Below are positions 33,793-42,805 of a stretch of DNA of 64,000 nucleotides, piece by piece. The notes beneath the pieces were generated by a model. That model searched no databases, had not been told where the DNA came from, and saw only the letters and a program-made list of their open reading frames with translations. Location: positions 186,001-250,000 of the forward strand of contig NZ_LT629968.1 of assembly GCF_900104665.1 (NCBI RefSeq). Reading direction: 5' to 3'. Made by a program: the position numbers and the translations under genes. The DNA comes from Traorella massiliensis (lineage in GTDB: Bacteria > Bacillota_I > Bacilli_A > Erysipelotrichales > Erysipelotrichaceae). How positions within the stretch are numbered: position 1 is the first letter of the stretch; each line of letters starts with the position of its first letter.

Positions 33793-34931
33793 TATAACTG
33801 AGCTTCTCCTTTGCAGTAAGTTTGTGCTACAGAATAATCATCTTCTAATACTACGATATCAGCGTCATAACCGACACATAATTTACCTTTGTGATCGTCA
33901 ATGCGTAAAAGTCTTGCTGGATTGATCGTACAAGAATTTAAAGCAGCATCAAATGGAACTTTTGCTTCTTCAACTAGAATTCTTAATCCTTCATTAACTT
34001 TTAAAGTACTTCCTGCAAGTGAATTGATTTCTGTTAAGTGAGCACTTCCATCTGGATAGATTTCAATTTCATGTCCACCAAACATAAAGCGGCTTCCAAC
34101 AGGATTTCCTTTAGCCATCAAAGAATCCGTAACCATGATTGCATAATCACGTCCCTTTGTTTCAAAATAGATATTTAGAGCTGCTAATGTAGAGTGATTT
34201 CCATCACAGATAACTTCACCAAAAACATCTCTGAATCTGAAAGCTGCACCTACTAACCCATTGTTGCGGTGATTGAATGGAGACATACCGTTATAAACGT
34301 GTGTCATGCTTCTAGCACCATTTGCAACGGCCATAGCAGCTTCTTCATAAGTTGCGTTAGAGTGTCCCATACTAACAACGACACCATGTTGTGAACAGTA
34401 TTTTGTCAAGGCAAAATCTTCATCATGCTCAGGTGCTAAAGTAATGATTTTAATTAAACCATCAGCAGCTTCCTGATAACGTTTGAACTGTTCGATAGAA
34501 GCTGGAACGATATGTTCAGGTGGCTGAGCTCCTTTATATTTCATATCCAGATAAGGTCCTTCGAAATGAATACCAAGAATTTCAGCACCTTTTGGGTTTG
34601 TCTTATAAACTTCCGCTACATGGCTGACAGCTTTGGTCAATACCTCTTCGCTTTGCGTAATCGTTGTTGGACATAAGCCGGTAACACCTTCGTGTGTGAT
34701 ATTGGCTAACCAAGTTTCTAATCCGTTTTCAGTAGCATCGTTGGTATCCCAGCTGTAAGCTCCATGTGTGTGAATGTCCAAAAAGCCCGGTACGATTCTT
34801 TTTTCGCCGTAATCCTGGTCGACTTTTTTACTTTCATAAGGGTAGATACTTTCGATCTTGCCATTAATGATTTCAATTTGCGCAGGGATAAACTGATTGG
34901 CAATCCATACTTTTTTACTTTGAATAATCAT
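33792..34931 (-). CDS. nagA: N-acetyl-hexosamine-6-phosphate deacetylase (NagA/AgaA)
   Basis: Removes the acetyl group from GlcNAc-6-P or GalNAc-6-P. Amidohydrolase motifs are complete: GFLDIHTHG metal site, HFEGPYL, VSMGHSNATYEEA, MTHVYNGMSPFNHR and the catalytic Asp in MVTDSLMAKG. Length 379 is normal. It is divergent from agaS, which would act on galactosamine-6-P, and shares the 150-bp control region with it; the PTS nearby is of the amino-sugar type. Thus it could serve GalNAc (AgaA) rather than or besides GlcNAc. GGAGG ribosome site. Confidence 0.94.
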   Translation of the reverse strand: MIIQSKKVWIANQFIPAQIEIINGKIESIYPYESKKVDQDYGEKRIVPGFLDIHTHGAYSWDTNDATENGLETWLANITHEGVTGLCPTTITQSEEVLTKAVSHVAEVYKTNPKGAEILGIHFEGPYLDMKYKGAQPPEHIVPASIEQFKRYQEAADGLIKIITLAPEHDEDFALTKYCSQHGVVVSMGHSNATYEEAAMAVANGARSMTHVYNGMSPFNHRNNGLVGAAFRFRDVFGEVICDGNHSTLAALNIYFETKGRDYAIMVTDSLMAKGNPVGSRFMFGGHEIEIYPDGSAHLTEINSLAGSTLKVNEGLRILVEEAKVPFDAALNSCTINPARLLRIDDHKGKLCVGYDADIVVLEDDYSVAQTYCKGEAQL

Positions 34932-34965
34932 AAATTTTCCTCCCTTTTTATACCTATACTTATTT

Positions 34966-34978
34966 TAAACCAAGTTTA
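34966..34978. promoter_or_regulatory. small inverted repeat in the nagA-agaS control region
   Basis: TAAAC-CAA-GTTTA lies between the divergent starts. Weak candidate operator. Confidence 0.25.
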
Positions 34979-35031
34979 GGAAAAATCATTTGTATATTTT
35001 GATATTCCTATTATCTATTTTAACTAATTTG

Positions 35032-35060
35032 TTGAAATCTTACAACTCAAACACTATAAT
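35032..35060 (+). promoter_or_regulatory. agaS promoter
   Basis: TTGAAA, 17-bp spacer, TATAAT; -10 ends 24 bases before the ATG. Confidence 0.75.
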
Positions 35061-35084
35061 TAAAGTGAAAATAGGAGGGATACC

Positions 35085-36254
35085 ATGATATTCAATTTTA
35101 CAAAAGAACAATTAGATGAATTAAGCGCTGTTTTCACAGCAACTGAAATTCATCAGCAGCCTGCTACATGGGTAAAAACGATTCAACAGATCAAAGATCA
35201 CAAAGATGAGTTGAAGGCGTTTATCTCACAGGTGACTTCACAGGAAGATTATGATATTGTGCTGGCTGGAGCTGGAACGAGTGAATTTGTAGGCAACAGC
35301 CTGTATTCTTATCTTAATAAGAAAACAAATTTCAAGTGTAAGTCATATGGAACGACAGATATCGTTGCCACACCTGAAAATTATCTTTCACGTACAAAAC
35401 CAACGCTTTTGATTTCATTTGGACGCAGTGGAAATTCACCAGAATCAGTAGGGGCTGTCGATGCAGCTGAGGTAGTATGTGAAAACCTGTATCACTTATT
35501 TATTACTTGTAATAAAGAAGGTGCATTGTCAAAACGTGCGAATGAAGAAGAACATTGCTATGCGATCAATTTGACAGATGAAACACATGATCAGTCTTTT
35601 GCGATGACAAGTTCATTTACAAACATGTATCTAGCATGTCTATTATGCTTTGAATTGGATCGTCTGGATGAAATTGCCAGCGAATTAGAAAGTGTTGTAG
35701 CTTGCGGTAGTCAGTTTGTGGAGAAAGACTTTACATTAGCTGATGAAATCGTAAAAGATTATGACTTTAACCGTATTGTTTATTTAGGAGCTAATGCTTT
35801 AAAAGGTGTCGCACAGGAGAGTGCGTTGAAGATGCTGGAGCTGACAGCTGGTAAAGTAGCTACGATGTATGATACACCATTGGGATTCAGACATGGGCCT
35901 AAGTCAATTATTGATGATAATACATTGACTGTTATTTATTTAAGCGATGATGCTTATTCTTATCAGTATGAGCTTGATTTGATCAAAGAGATGAGTGGCC
36001 AGAGAAAGGGCAATAAGATCTTTGCTGTTACAAATACAGATCGTCCTGAAGTTAAAGAACTTGTTGATTACTATTATTCATTTAATGGTGAAAAACATAA
36101 TAATGTTCTTTTAGGATTAGACTATATTACTGTGGCTCAGTGCGTTGCTTTATATAAATCACTCTCTTATGGTATTACTCCAGATAATCCATGCCCAAGT
36201 GGAGAAGTGAATCGTGTTGTAAAGGGTGTTATTTTATACCCGTATTCAAAATAA
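35085..36254 (+). CDS. agaS: galactosamine-6-phosphate deaminase/isomerase AgaS
   Basis: Converts galactosamine-6-phosphate to tagatose-6-phosphate and ammonia. It has two SIS domains: VLAGAGTSEFVGNSL and LLISFGRSGNSPESVGAVD in the first, IVYLGANALKGVAQESALKMLELTAGKV and PLGFRHGPKSIID in the second. The 389-residue length matches AgaS rather than GlmS (no glutaminase part). It is followed by a PTS IIA gene after 21 bases, an arrangement found in GalNAc operons. Confidence 0.93.
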   Translation: MIFNFTKEQLDELSAVFTATEIHQQPATWVKTIQQIKDHKDELKAFISQVTSQEDYDIVLAGAGTSEFVGNSLYSYLNKKTNFKCKSYGTTDIVATPENYLSRTKPTLLISFGRSGNSPESVGAVDAAEVVCENLYHLFITCNKEGALSKRANEEEHCYAINLTDETHDQSFAMTSSFTNMYLACLLCFELDRLDEIASELESVVACGSQFVEKDFTLADEIVKDYDFNRIVYLGANALKGVAQESALKMLELTAGKVATMYDTPLGFRHGPKSIIDDNTLTVIYLSDDAYSYQYELDLIKEMSGQRKGNKIFAVTNTDRPEVKELVDYYYSFNGEKHNNVLLGLDYITVAQCVALYKSLSYGITPDNPCPSGEVNRVVKGVILYPYSK

Positions 36255-36275
36255 AAAATTAGAAGGAGAAAAAAG

Positions 36276-36707
36276 ATGATTGGAATTTTAGTTACAGGAC
36301 ATGGTAATTTTGCTACTGGAATCAGTTCAAGTGTAAAATTGATTGCCGGTATGCCAGAAAAATACGAAATGGTTGATTTTTTAGAGAGTTATTCTGTAGA
36401 TGATCTGACAAGAGAGCTGAATGCTGCAATGGATCGTTTGAGCGATTGTGATGGTATTTTAGTTTTTTCTGATCTTGCTGGCGGTTCACCTTTTAAGACA
36501 GCTGTAGAAGTAGGTGTTGGCAGAAAAGAAAGAGTTGAAGTTCTTGGTGGTACCAACTTAGGTATGATCATTGAGATTTCAATGGCTCGTGGTTTTGTCA
36601 GTGATATGGATGCCTTGGTAGAGATGGCTGTGAATACAGGAAAAGATCAGGTCGTACATTTTGTGCTTACAAAGCATGAAGATACTGCTGACGAAGAAGG
36701 TATTTAA
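36276..36707 (+). CDS. mannose-family PTS component IIA
   Basis: A 143-residue phosphotransfer protein. The phosphorylated histidine is His9 in GILVTGHGNFATG; SDLAGGSPFKTA is the second conserved block. It supplies phosphate to the IIB protein encoded 350 bp downstream, behind a separate promoter. By context probably AgaF-like. Confidence 0.93.
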   Translation: MIGILVTGHGNFATGISSSVKLIAGMPEKYEMVDFLESYSVDDLTRELNAAMDRLSDCDGILVFSDLAGGSPFKTAVEVGVGRKERVEVLGGTNLGMIIEISMARGFVSDMDALVEMAVNTGKDQVVHFVLTKHEDTADEEGI

Positions 36708-36729
36708 TAAATTAAGCAGATAAATAATG

Positions 36730-36754
36730 AAAGACGGTATGCAGCCGTCTTTTT
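36730..36754 (+). terminator. intrinsic terminator after the IIA gene
   Basis: AAAGACGG/CCGTCTTT, loop TATGCAG, then T-rich. Confidence 0.85.
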
Positions 36755-36971
36755 CATTTTTAATATTTACAATTATGGAATACTGACTGTAAAAAAGAAT
36801 AAAGATCTTGCATCTGGGAAAAGATATTTATTGAAAAAAATAGAACATAATTAGGAAAATTGCGTTTTTTTTCACATATTTTAAGACATTTTTTATAAAA
36901 TGTTTAAAAATGAAAAATCATAAATATTAAAAAGTGCAAATAAAAAAACAAAAAAAGTAAAGAAATATAAG

Positions 36972-36986
36972 TGAAAACGCTTTACA
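36972..36986 (+). promoter_or_regulatory. cre-like site (CcpA)
   Basis: TGAAAACGCTTTACA fits the catabolite-responsive element except for one extra base before the closing CA. It lies 12 bases upstream of the -35 of the PTS promoter. Confidence 0.5.
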
Positions 36987-36994
36987 ATATCTAT

Positions 36995-37031
36995 GTAATT
37001 GTTAAAGATTGTGAGGTCTTAATATAATTAC
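36995..37031 (+). promoter_or_regulatory. PTS operon promoter inside an inverted repeat
   Basis: TTGTTA (36999-37004), 18-bp spacer, TATAAT (37023-37028). The promoter is spanned by nested inverted arms GTAATT/AATTAC and TTAAAGA/TCTTAA (one bulge), a plausible operator. Confidence 0.55.
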
Positions 37032-37059
37032 AAAATGATATGAAGGGGAGGAGAACTTT

Positions 37060-37536
37060 ATGCCAAATATCGTATTAACACGTATTGACAACCGCCTGAT
37101 TCATGGACAGGTAGCTACACAGTGGTGTGGTGTTATCGGGGCTAACCTGATTCTTGTCGCTAATGATGAGGTAGCTGGCAATACACTTCGTCAAGGTTTG
37201 ATGGATATGGCTGCTCCAAGTTACGCTCAGACGCGTTACTGGACAATTGAAAAAACGATCAACACTATCCATAAAGCCTCAGATGCACAAAAGATTTTCA
37301 TCGTATGTGACAATCCTACTGATGTACTTGCTTTGGTAGAAGGTGGCGTACCTATTAAAAAAGTAAACATCGGTAATATGCACATGGCTGATGGAAAACG
37401 TCAGGTTGCTACTTCTGTTGCTGTTGACGACAAGGATGTTGCAGCTTTCAAGAAACTGCAGGAACTTGGAGTTGAACTAGAAATTAGACGTGTTCCTGAT
37501 ATTGCTGCAGAAGACGTAAACAAATTATTTAAATAG
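37060..37536 (+). CDS. mannose-family PTS component IIB
   Basis: A 158-residue cytoplasmic phosphocarrier. The phosphorylated His15 is in RIDNRLIHGQVATQW, the family signature. LILVANDEVAGN and the C-terminal RRVPDIAAEDVNKL are typical of GalNAc-type (AgaV/AgaB) IIB. First gene of IIB-IIC-IID with a strong GGGGAGGAG ribosome site. Confidence 0.94.
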   Translation: MPNIVLTRIDNRLIHGQVATQWCGVIGANLILVANDEVAGNTLRQGLMDMAAPSYAQTRYWTIEKTINTIHKASDAQKIFIVCDNPTDVLALVEGGVPIKKVNIGNMHMADGKRQVATSVAVDDKDVAAFKKLQELGVELEIRRVPDIAAEDVNKLFK

Positions 37537-37568
37537 AATTAAATTATTAAAAAAGGAGAAAAGACAAT

Positions 37569-38360
37569 ATGCAAGCTATTTTATTAGCAATCGCTACATT
37601 TATTTTTGCTATTGACCAATTCTCATTAACTGAAATTTTATATCGTCCAATTGTTGCTTGTCCTATCATTGGTCTTATTTTAGGAGATCCTCAGACTGGA
37701 CTTGTAGTTGGTGGTACTTATGAATTAATGATGGTTGGTAATATGCCTGTTGGTGGAGCTCAGCCTCCTAACGCCGTACTTGGTGGTATTGTTGGTGTTG
37801 TTTTGGCTGTAAACGTTGGTTTACCAACAGAACAAGCTTTAGGTGCTGCTGTAATCTTCTCACTGTTTGGACAGTATGCTGTTACTTTGACATTTACATT
37901 CATGTCAGGTATGATGGCAAAAGCAGACAAAGCTGCTGCTGAAGCTAATCCTAGTGGAATTACAATGGTTAACAACATCGCAATGTGTATCTTAGGTGCA
38001 TTGTTCGCTGCTATGGCTGTTGCTGCTTATTTTGGTGGACAGGCATTAGGTGAAACATTGACTAAATTCTCAGAAGATTTCTCATGGCTAATGGCTGGTT
38101 TAGGTGCTGCTGGTGGTATGATGCGTAATGTCGGATTTGCCGTATTATTGAAAATCATGCTTTCAAACGACCTTTGGGGTATCTTCCTTGCCGGATTTGC
38201 TGCTGCTGCAGTATTAGGTAATGTTGATGCTACTTCTGGAGCTGCTTTGATCTTAACAGCATTCATTGGTGTTGCTATTGCTATCAATGACTTCACATTA
38301 AACTTAAAAATTAAGGAAAATGCCGGAAGCGGAAACGGAGGTGTAAGTGATGGCATCTAA
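37569..38360 (+). CDS. mannose-family PTS component IIC
   Basis: A 263-residue membrane channel subunit. Conserved features are PIVACPIIGLILGDPQTGLVVGGTYELMMVG and QPPNAVLGGIVG. About seven hydrophobic segments. Its 3' end overlaps the IID start by 11 bases. Probably AgaW/AgaC-like by neighbourhood. Confidence 0.94.
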   Translation: MQAILLAIATFIFAIDQFSLTEILYRPIVACPIIGLILGDPQTGLVVGGTYELMMVGNMPVGGAQPPNAVLGGIVGVVLAVNVGLPTEQALGAAVIFSLFGQYAVTLTFTFMSGMMAKADKAAAEANPSGITMVNNIAMCILGALFAAMAVAAYFGGQALGETLTKFSEDFSWLMAGLGAAGGMMRNVGFAVLLKIMLSNDLWGIFLAGFAAAAVLGNVDATSGAALILTAFIGVAIAINDFTLNLKIKENAGSGNGGVSDGI

Positions 38361-39252
38361 TGCTACGACTTATAAAGATTTAACTCCTGCTGCTCCTCTT
38401 GATAAGAAAACTTTAAACAAGATGGTTTGGAGATCTTGTCAGTTACAGGCATCTTTCAACTATGAAAGAATGCAAGCTGCAGGATGGTTATGGGGTATTT
38501 TACCAGGATTACAGAAAATCCATACAAATAAAGAAGATTTAGCTGCTTCAATGGAACACAACCTTGAGTTCTTTAATACTCACCCATTCTTAGTAACATT
38601 TGTTATGGGTATCGTTCTTTCATTAGAACAGCAGAAAGCTGATATCAACACAATTCGTTCAGTACGTGTTGCAGCTATGGGACCTCTGGGAGGAATTGGT
38701 GACGCATTGTTCTGGTTCGCTTTAGTTCCTATCACAGCTGGTATTACTTGTAATATGGCTATCGAAGGTAGCTGGCTTGGACCAATTCTTTACTTCATCA
38801 TCTGCTTCGGTGTTGAAATGGCACTTCGTTATGGATTGATGTATTGGTCTTATAACTTAGGTACAAGTGCTATTGCTACTTTGACTAAGAACGCTAAAGA
38901 ATTCACTCGTGCTGCTTCTATGCTGGGTGTATTCGTAGTAGGTGCATTAACATGTAACTATGCTAACGTAAGCTTAGGAATGATGATTCCTAATGGTACT
39001 GCTATTAATGAAGCTGGAGAAACAGTTGCTAACTATATCGATGTTCAGGGACTGTTGAATGGTGTATTACCTGCAGCATTGTCATTAGCTATCACATTGT
39101 TATGCTACTGGCTGATCAAGAAGAAAAATTGGTCTGCTACAAAATGTATCTTATTGCTATTGGTAATTGGTATCGTAGGATGCGTATTCGGTATCTTCGG
39201 TGGAGCTGCCGGCGAATATACTACTCCTATTTCAGTTCCTTGGCACGCATAA
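38350..39252 (+). CDS. mannose-family PTS component IID
   Basis: A 300-residue membrane subunit. It begins after GGAGGTG with ATG at 38350; a GTG three bases earlier is possible but less likely. Motifs include ASFNYERMQAAGWLWGILPGL, MEHNLEFFNTHPFL, VAAMGPLGGIGDALFWF. With IIC it forms the sugar channel. Confidence 0.94.
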   Translation: MASNATTYKDLTPAAPLDKKTLNKMVWRSCQLQASFNYERMQAAGWLWGILPGLQKIHTNKEDLAASMEHNLEFFNTHPFLVTFVMGIVLSLEQQKADINTIRSVRVAAMGPLGGIGDALFWFALVPITAGITCNMAIEGSWLGPILYFIICFGVEMALRYGLMYWSYNLGTSAIATLTKNAKEFTRAASMLGVFVVGALTCNYANVSLGMMIPNGTAINEAGETVANYIDVQGLLNGVLPAALSLAITLLCYWLIKKKNWSATKCILLLLVIGIVGCVFGIFGGAAGEYTTPISVPWHA

Positions 39253-39283
39253 GAATTTTAAAAAATTAACTCTAAACCTTCAT

Positions 39284-39310
39284 AAAGAGAAGTCGCAAGG
39301 CTTCTCTTTT
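39284..39310 (+). terminator. intrinsic terminator of the PTS operon
   Basis: AAAGAGAAG pairs with CTTCTCTTT around an 8-base loop, then a short T/C tail. Confidence 0.8.
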
Positions 39311-39409
39311 CCTTTGTATAAATTATGATTTTGTTTGTAAAATATAACTAATATATATAAAAATACTTTGTTTCGTGGTAAAATAAGTTTGTTAATAAGG
39401 GAGGATATT

Positions 39410-40735
39410 ATGAATACAAATCCATTAAAACAAATTGTTACGAAGCAGAAAGCAGGCGAACATGTAGGTATTTATTCTTGCTGCAGTGCCAATAATTATG
39501 TTATCGAGGCAGCAATAGAACGTGCAAAGAAAGATCATGCCGTTGTTTTGATTGAATCTACGGCTAATCAGGTTGATCAGTTTGGCGGTTATACAGGTAT
39601 GAAACCTGCTGATTTCACAAAATTCGTAAAAGAGATCTGTGATAAGTGCGAGTATGATTTTTCACGTATTTTCTTAGGAGGAGATCATTTAGGACCATTG
39701 ACATGGACACATTTGCCTGAAAAAGAGGCTATGAAGAACGCTGAAGATCTGATTCGCAGCTATGTACTTGCTGGTTTTACTAAAATTCATATTGATACAT
39801 CTATGAAGGTAGCTGATGATGATCCAAACACTCGTTTGAGCGATGAAATCATTTCTCGTCGTGGAGCCCATCTGGCAAGAGTTGCTGAAGATGCTTATCA
39901 GGAATTGTTAAAAACGAATCCTGATGCAGTACGACCTGTTTATGTTGTGGGTAGTGAAGTACCGATTCCAGGTGGGGCACAGGGAGCTAGTGAAGACACA
40001 GGTATCCAAGTAACAAAGGTAGAGGACTTCAAGGCAACAGTAAGTGCATTTGAAGAGGCTTTCAAAAAAGAAGGTCTTGAAAAAACATGGAAAGATGTTA
40101 TCGCAGTTGTTGTACAGCCAGGAGTTGAGGAAAAGGATGCTGGATGTACGGAATATGATCGTGAAAAGGCAAAAGATTTGATGGCTGCTATTAAAGAATA
40201 TCCAAATTTAGTATTTGAAGGACATTCAACAGATTATCAGACAAAGATTAAGCTTAAAGAATTAATTGAAGATGGCGTCGGTATTTTAAAGGTTGGTCCA
40301 GGTTTAACTTTCGCAATGCGTGAAGGATTGTTTGCTTTGGCATATATTGAAGAGGAAGCCTTTAAAGGAACAGATGTTGAAACAAGTCATTTGATTGATG
40401 TATTAGAAGAAGTAATGCTTGAAAAGCCAGATAAGTGGGCGAAGTATTATACAGGTAATGAAAATGAATTAAGAATCAAACGTAAATTTTCTTTCTCTGA
40501 CCGCTGCCGTTACTATTTACCAAACGAAAGAGTTCAACAGGCAATTGCTAAGCTTATGAGCAATTTAAGAAGTCTTCCAGAAGTGCCTTTGAATCTAATG
40601 AGTCAGTTCATGCCAATTCAGTATACAAAGGTAAGAGAAGGACAGCTTGTAAATGATCCGGAAGCTTTAGTAAAAGATCGTGTTATCAATACGATTGATG
40701 AATATTTATACGCCACTCATCAGGAAAAGCTTTAA
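39410..40735 (+). CDS. kbaZ: tagatose-1,6-bisphosphate aldolase subunit KbaZ/GatZ
   Basis: A 441-residue class II tagatose-bisphosphate aldolase accessory subunit. IYSCCSANNYVIEAAI, IESTANQVDQFGGYTGMKPADF, FLGGDHLGP and EGHSTDYQ match KbaZ/GatZ. The ATG at 39410 with GGGAGG is chosen; the frame begins 14 codons earlier without a ribosome site. In enterobacteria this subunit stabilises KbaY/GatY; no KbaY and no tagatose-6-phosphate kinase are in the window, so these must be elsewhere or replaced. It has its own unit between two terminators. Confidence 0.93.
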   Translation: MNTNPLKQIVTKQKAGEHVGIYSCCSANNYVIEAAIERAKKDHAVVLIESTANQVDQFGGYTGMKPADFTKFVKEICDKCEYDFSRIFLGGDHLGPLTWTHLPEKEAMKNAEDLIRSYVLAGFTKIHIDTSMKVADDDPNTRLSDEIISRRGAHLARVAEDAYQELLKTNPDAVRPVYVVGSEVPIPGGAQGASEDTGIQVTKVEDFKATVSAFEEAFKKEGLEKTWKDVIAVVVQPGVEEKDAGCTEYDREKAKDLMAAIKEYPNLVFEGHSTDYQTKIKLKELIEDGVGILKVGPGLTFAMREGLFALAYIEEEAFKGTDVETSHLIDVLEEVMLEKPDKWAKYYTGNENELRIKRKFSFSDRCRYYLPNERVQQAIAKLMSNLRSLPEVPLNLMSQFMPIQYTKVREGQLVNDPEALVKDRVINTIDEYLYATHQEKL

Positions 40736-40740
40736 TATGA

Positions 40741-40771
40741 AAAAACGCTATTGCATTGCAATAGCGTTTTT
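40741..40771. terminator. bidirectional terminator between kbaZ and the AraC gene
   Basis: Near-perfect 15-bp inverted repeat AAAAACGCTATTGCA/TGCAATAGCGTTTTT. Confidence 0.92.
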
Positions 40772-40775
40772 GATT

Positions 40776-41942
40776 TTATTTATATATTGTTTTCGCATAA
40801 TCACTTGGTGCTAAATTAAATTCCTGTTTAAATTTCCTGGAGAAATAATGAATACTTGTAAACCCCAGTTTTTCAGATATCTCTGAAATCGTATATTTAT
40901 TTTCTTTAATAAGATATTTAGCTTTCTTAAGTTTTAAATGACTAATGTACTGTTTTGGAGCTGTATTTAGATTCTTATTAAATAGCTGCTGGAGTGATGA
41001 ACGTGAAGTTGAAAATTCATGACATAACTGTTCAACGGTAATCGGTGAATAAATATTATCATTGATATAGATAATTATTTCATTTAACAGTTCGTCTTCA
41101 ATTTTCTGCTGCATTGGTGAATAAGCAGGTTTTACAGTTTTTGTAGATTGTAACTGTAAAAACTGAATGATAACCTGATTGAGATAGCAGATGCAAAGAT
41201 CTTTATAAAAAGGTTCTTCACGTTCAGTTGCGTTTATAAATTCCTGTAATGTGTTAATGATTCCTCGTGAGGCATGGAAAACTTTATTGTTTAATAACTC
41301 TACGGGGAAGTCTGAGGTTTCAAAGATTACTGTTAAGTAAGAACAGGCATCTTTGTCATTTGTTTTTTGTGAATGAAACTGGCCCGGTGAATATAATATA
41401 CAGTCATACTGATTTAATTTATATTCTTTTCCTTCTACCTCTGTAATTAAATGTCCGCTATCTATGAATGTTAATTCCCAGTATTGGTGAATTTCACCAG
41501 GGAAAACATAGTTTGTGTTTTTTACTTGATAATAATAAACAAGGATCTCTTTGACGGCAATGCTTGGAAGAATTCTTTTACAAAAGATATGTTCACCATT
41601 GATACGTTTAATTGTGACAACATTTTCATGACGCTTATAGATTGAAACGATGGCTGTTTCGCTGATTGCGAAAAAATTAAAATATGAATGCTTTTTTAAA
41701 CGTATTGTATGATGAATAACAAATTGTTCATAAGTGTCAGCTTTGTTTTCCTTAGAAATACAGAGCATGACGATACCATCATCCACATAGATGTAAATAT
41801 CATCATCATTATAAAAAGCAGTTGAAACTTTTTTGTTATCTATCTGGAGTGTTTCTTTAGGATATTCACTGGCATCTACTGGAAGAGTCGTATAAGTATC
41901 TCCGTATTTTTGAAAAAAATAGTTTGATGTTTTATTAAACAT
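40776..41942 (-). CDS. AraC-family regulator with cupin-like sensor
   Basis: A 388-residue transcription activator. The middle part (YVFPGEIHQYWELTFIDSGHLITEVEGKEYKLNQYDCILYSPGQFHS) is a cupin-type ligand-binding domain; the C-terminal 100 residues are the double helix-turn-helix (ITVEQLCHEFSTSRSSLQQLF, then YTISEISEKLGFTSIHYFSRKFKQEF). ATG 41942 follows AAGGTGAT; a GTG three codons upstream is less likely. Convergent to kbaZ, it is the likely activator of the amino-sugar PTS/AgaS locus, but no binding site can be shown. Confidence 0.9.
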   Translation of the reverse strand: MFNKTSNYFFQKYGDTYTTLPVDASEYPKETLQIDNKKVSTAFYNDDDIYIYVDDGIVMLCISKENKADTYEQFVIHHTIRLKKHSYFNFFAISETAIVSIYKRHENVVTIKRINGEHIFCKRILPSIAVKEILVYYYQVKNTNYVFPGEIHQYWELTFIDSGHLITEVEGKEYKLNQYDCILYSPGQFHSQKTNDKDACSYLTVIFETSDFPVELLNNKVFHASRGIINTLQEFINATEREEPFYKDLCICYLNQVIIQFLQLQSTKTVKPAYSPMQQKIEDELLNEIIIYINDNIYSPITVEQLCHEFSTSRSSLQQLFNKNLNTAPKQYISHLKLKKAKYLIKENKYTISEISEKLGFTSIHYFSRKFKQEFNLAPSDYAKTIYK

Positions 41943-41960
41943 AATGATCACCTTGATTTC

Positions 41961-41989
41961 ATTATAGCTAAAAGGATAAAAAAAGTAAA
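41961..41989 (-). promoter_or_regulatory. promoter of the AraC-family gene
   Basis: On the minus strand TTTACT, 17-bp spacer, TATAAT. Confidence 0.7.
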
Positions 41990-42034
41990 TAAAAAATGCA
42001 AATGAGCTGGCAATAAGTGCAAAAAAAGGAACAT

Positions 42035-42805
42035 TTAGTTCCTATTTTTATCATAGATAATTTTTAATCCTTTAAAAGTCAGATCACGATCATAGATATC
42101 AATCATAGAAGTACTTTGAGAAATTAACTTTCCAAGACCACCGGTAGCAATGACTAGCATATCAGGCTGATGCAGTTCATCTTTAAATTTTTGAATGATA
42201 TATTCAACACTTCCAAGATATCCATAAAATAATCCAGCCTGCATTGAAGTAATCGTTTCTGTAGCTAAAATAGTCTGTGGCTTTTCAATTTCAATTTCCG
42301 GAAGCTTTGCACAATGTGTTGAGAGAGCTTCAGCACTTATACCAATACCTGGAGCAGTTACACCATATTTAAAGACACCATCTTCAGAAATATAGTCATA
42401 AGTCGTAGCTGTTCCAAAGTCAATGACTAAGGCATTACCTTGATAGTTATAGTAACAGCCCGCAAGGTCAACAATACGGTCAGCACCTACTTTCTTTGGA
42501 TTTTCAGTTTTGATAGAAATGCCTGTTTTGATTCCAGGACCAACAAGAATAGGTTCTTTGTTGATGTATTTACGTATTGAATTGGTAAAGGAATGCATGA
42601 TCTTAGGAACAACGCTTGAGATGATGACATCTTTGATTTGTGAAGCTTCTACTTTGCTATCCATTAGAAAATTCAAGATCATAAAACCATATTCATCTGA
42701 AGTTCGTTTGAACCATGTTGTGAGTCGATAATTACCAATAAGGGTATCATCTTTATAGATACCAAGGGTAATATTCGTATTTCCTATATCAATGACTAGC
42801 AGCAT
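42035..42805 (-). CDS. coaX: type III pantothenate kinase
   Basis: First enzyme of coenzyme A synthesis. LLVIDIGNTNITLG (phosphate loop), NPKKVGADRIVDLAG, VIDFGTATTYD and ATGGLGKL are the ASKHA-fold motifs. Start at MLLVIDIG with GGAGG upstream, inside the end of coaBC (17-base overlap). Last gene of panT-coaBC-coaX. Length 256 is normal. Confidence 0.96.
   Translation of the reverse strand: MLLVIDIGNTNITLGIYKDDTLIGNYRLTTWFKRTSDEYGFMILNFLMDSKVEASQIKDVIISSVVPKIMHSFTNSIRKYINKEPILVGPGIKTGISIKTENPKKVGADRIVDLAGCYYNYQGNALVIDFGTATTYDYISEDGVFKYGVTAPGIGISAEALSTHCAKLPEIEIEKPQTILATETITSMQAGLFYGYLGSVEYIIQKFKDELHQPDMLVIATGGLGKLISQSTSMIDIYDRDLTFKGLKIIYDKNRN

Larger units (their letters stand above)
36755..37059 (+). 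other. control region of the PTS BCD operon
   Basis: Roughly 300 bases without a gene, very A/T-rich at 36770-36960 with no reading frame of interest. The last 90 bases hold a cre-like site, an inverted repeat and the promoter listed separately. Confidence 0.6.
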
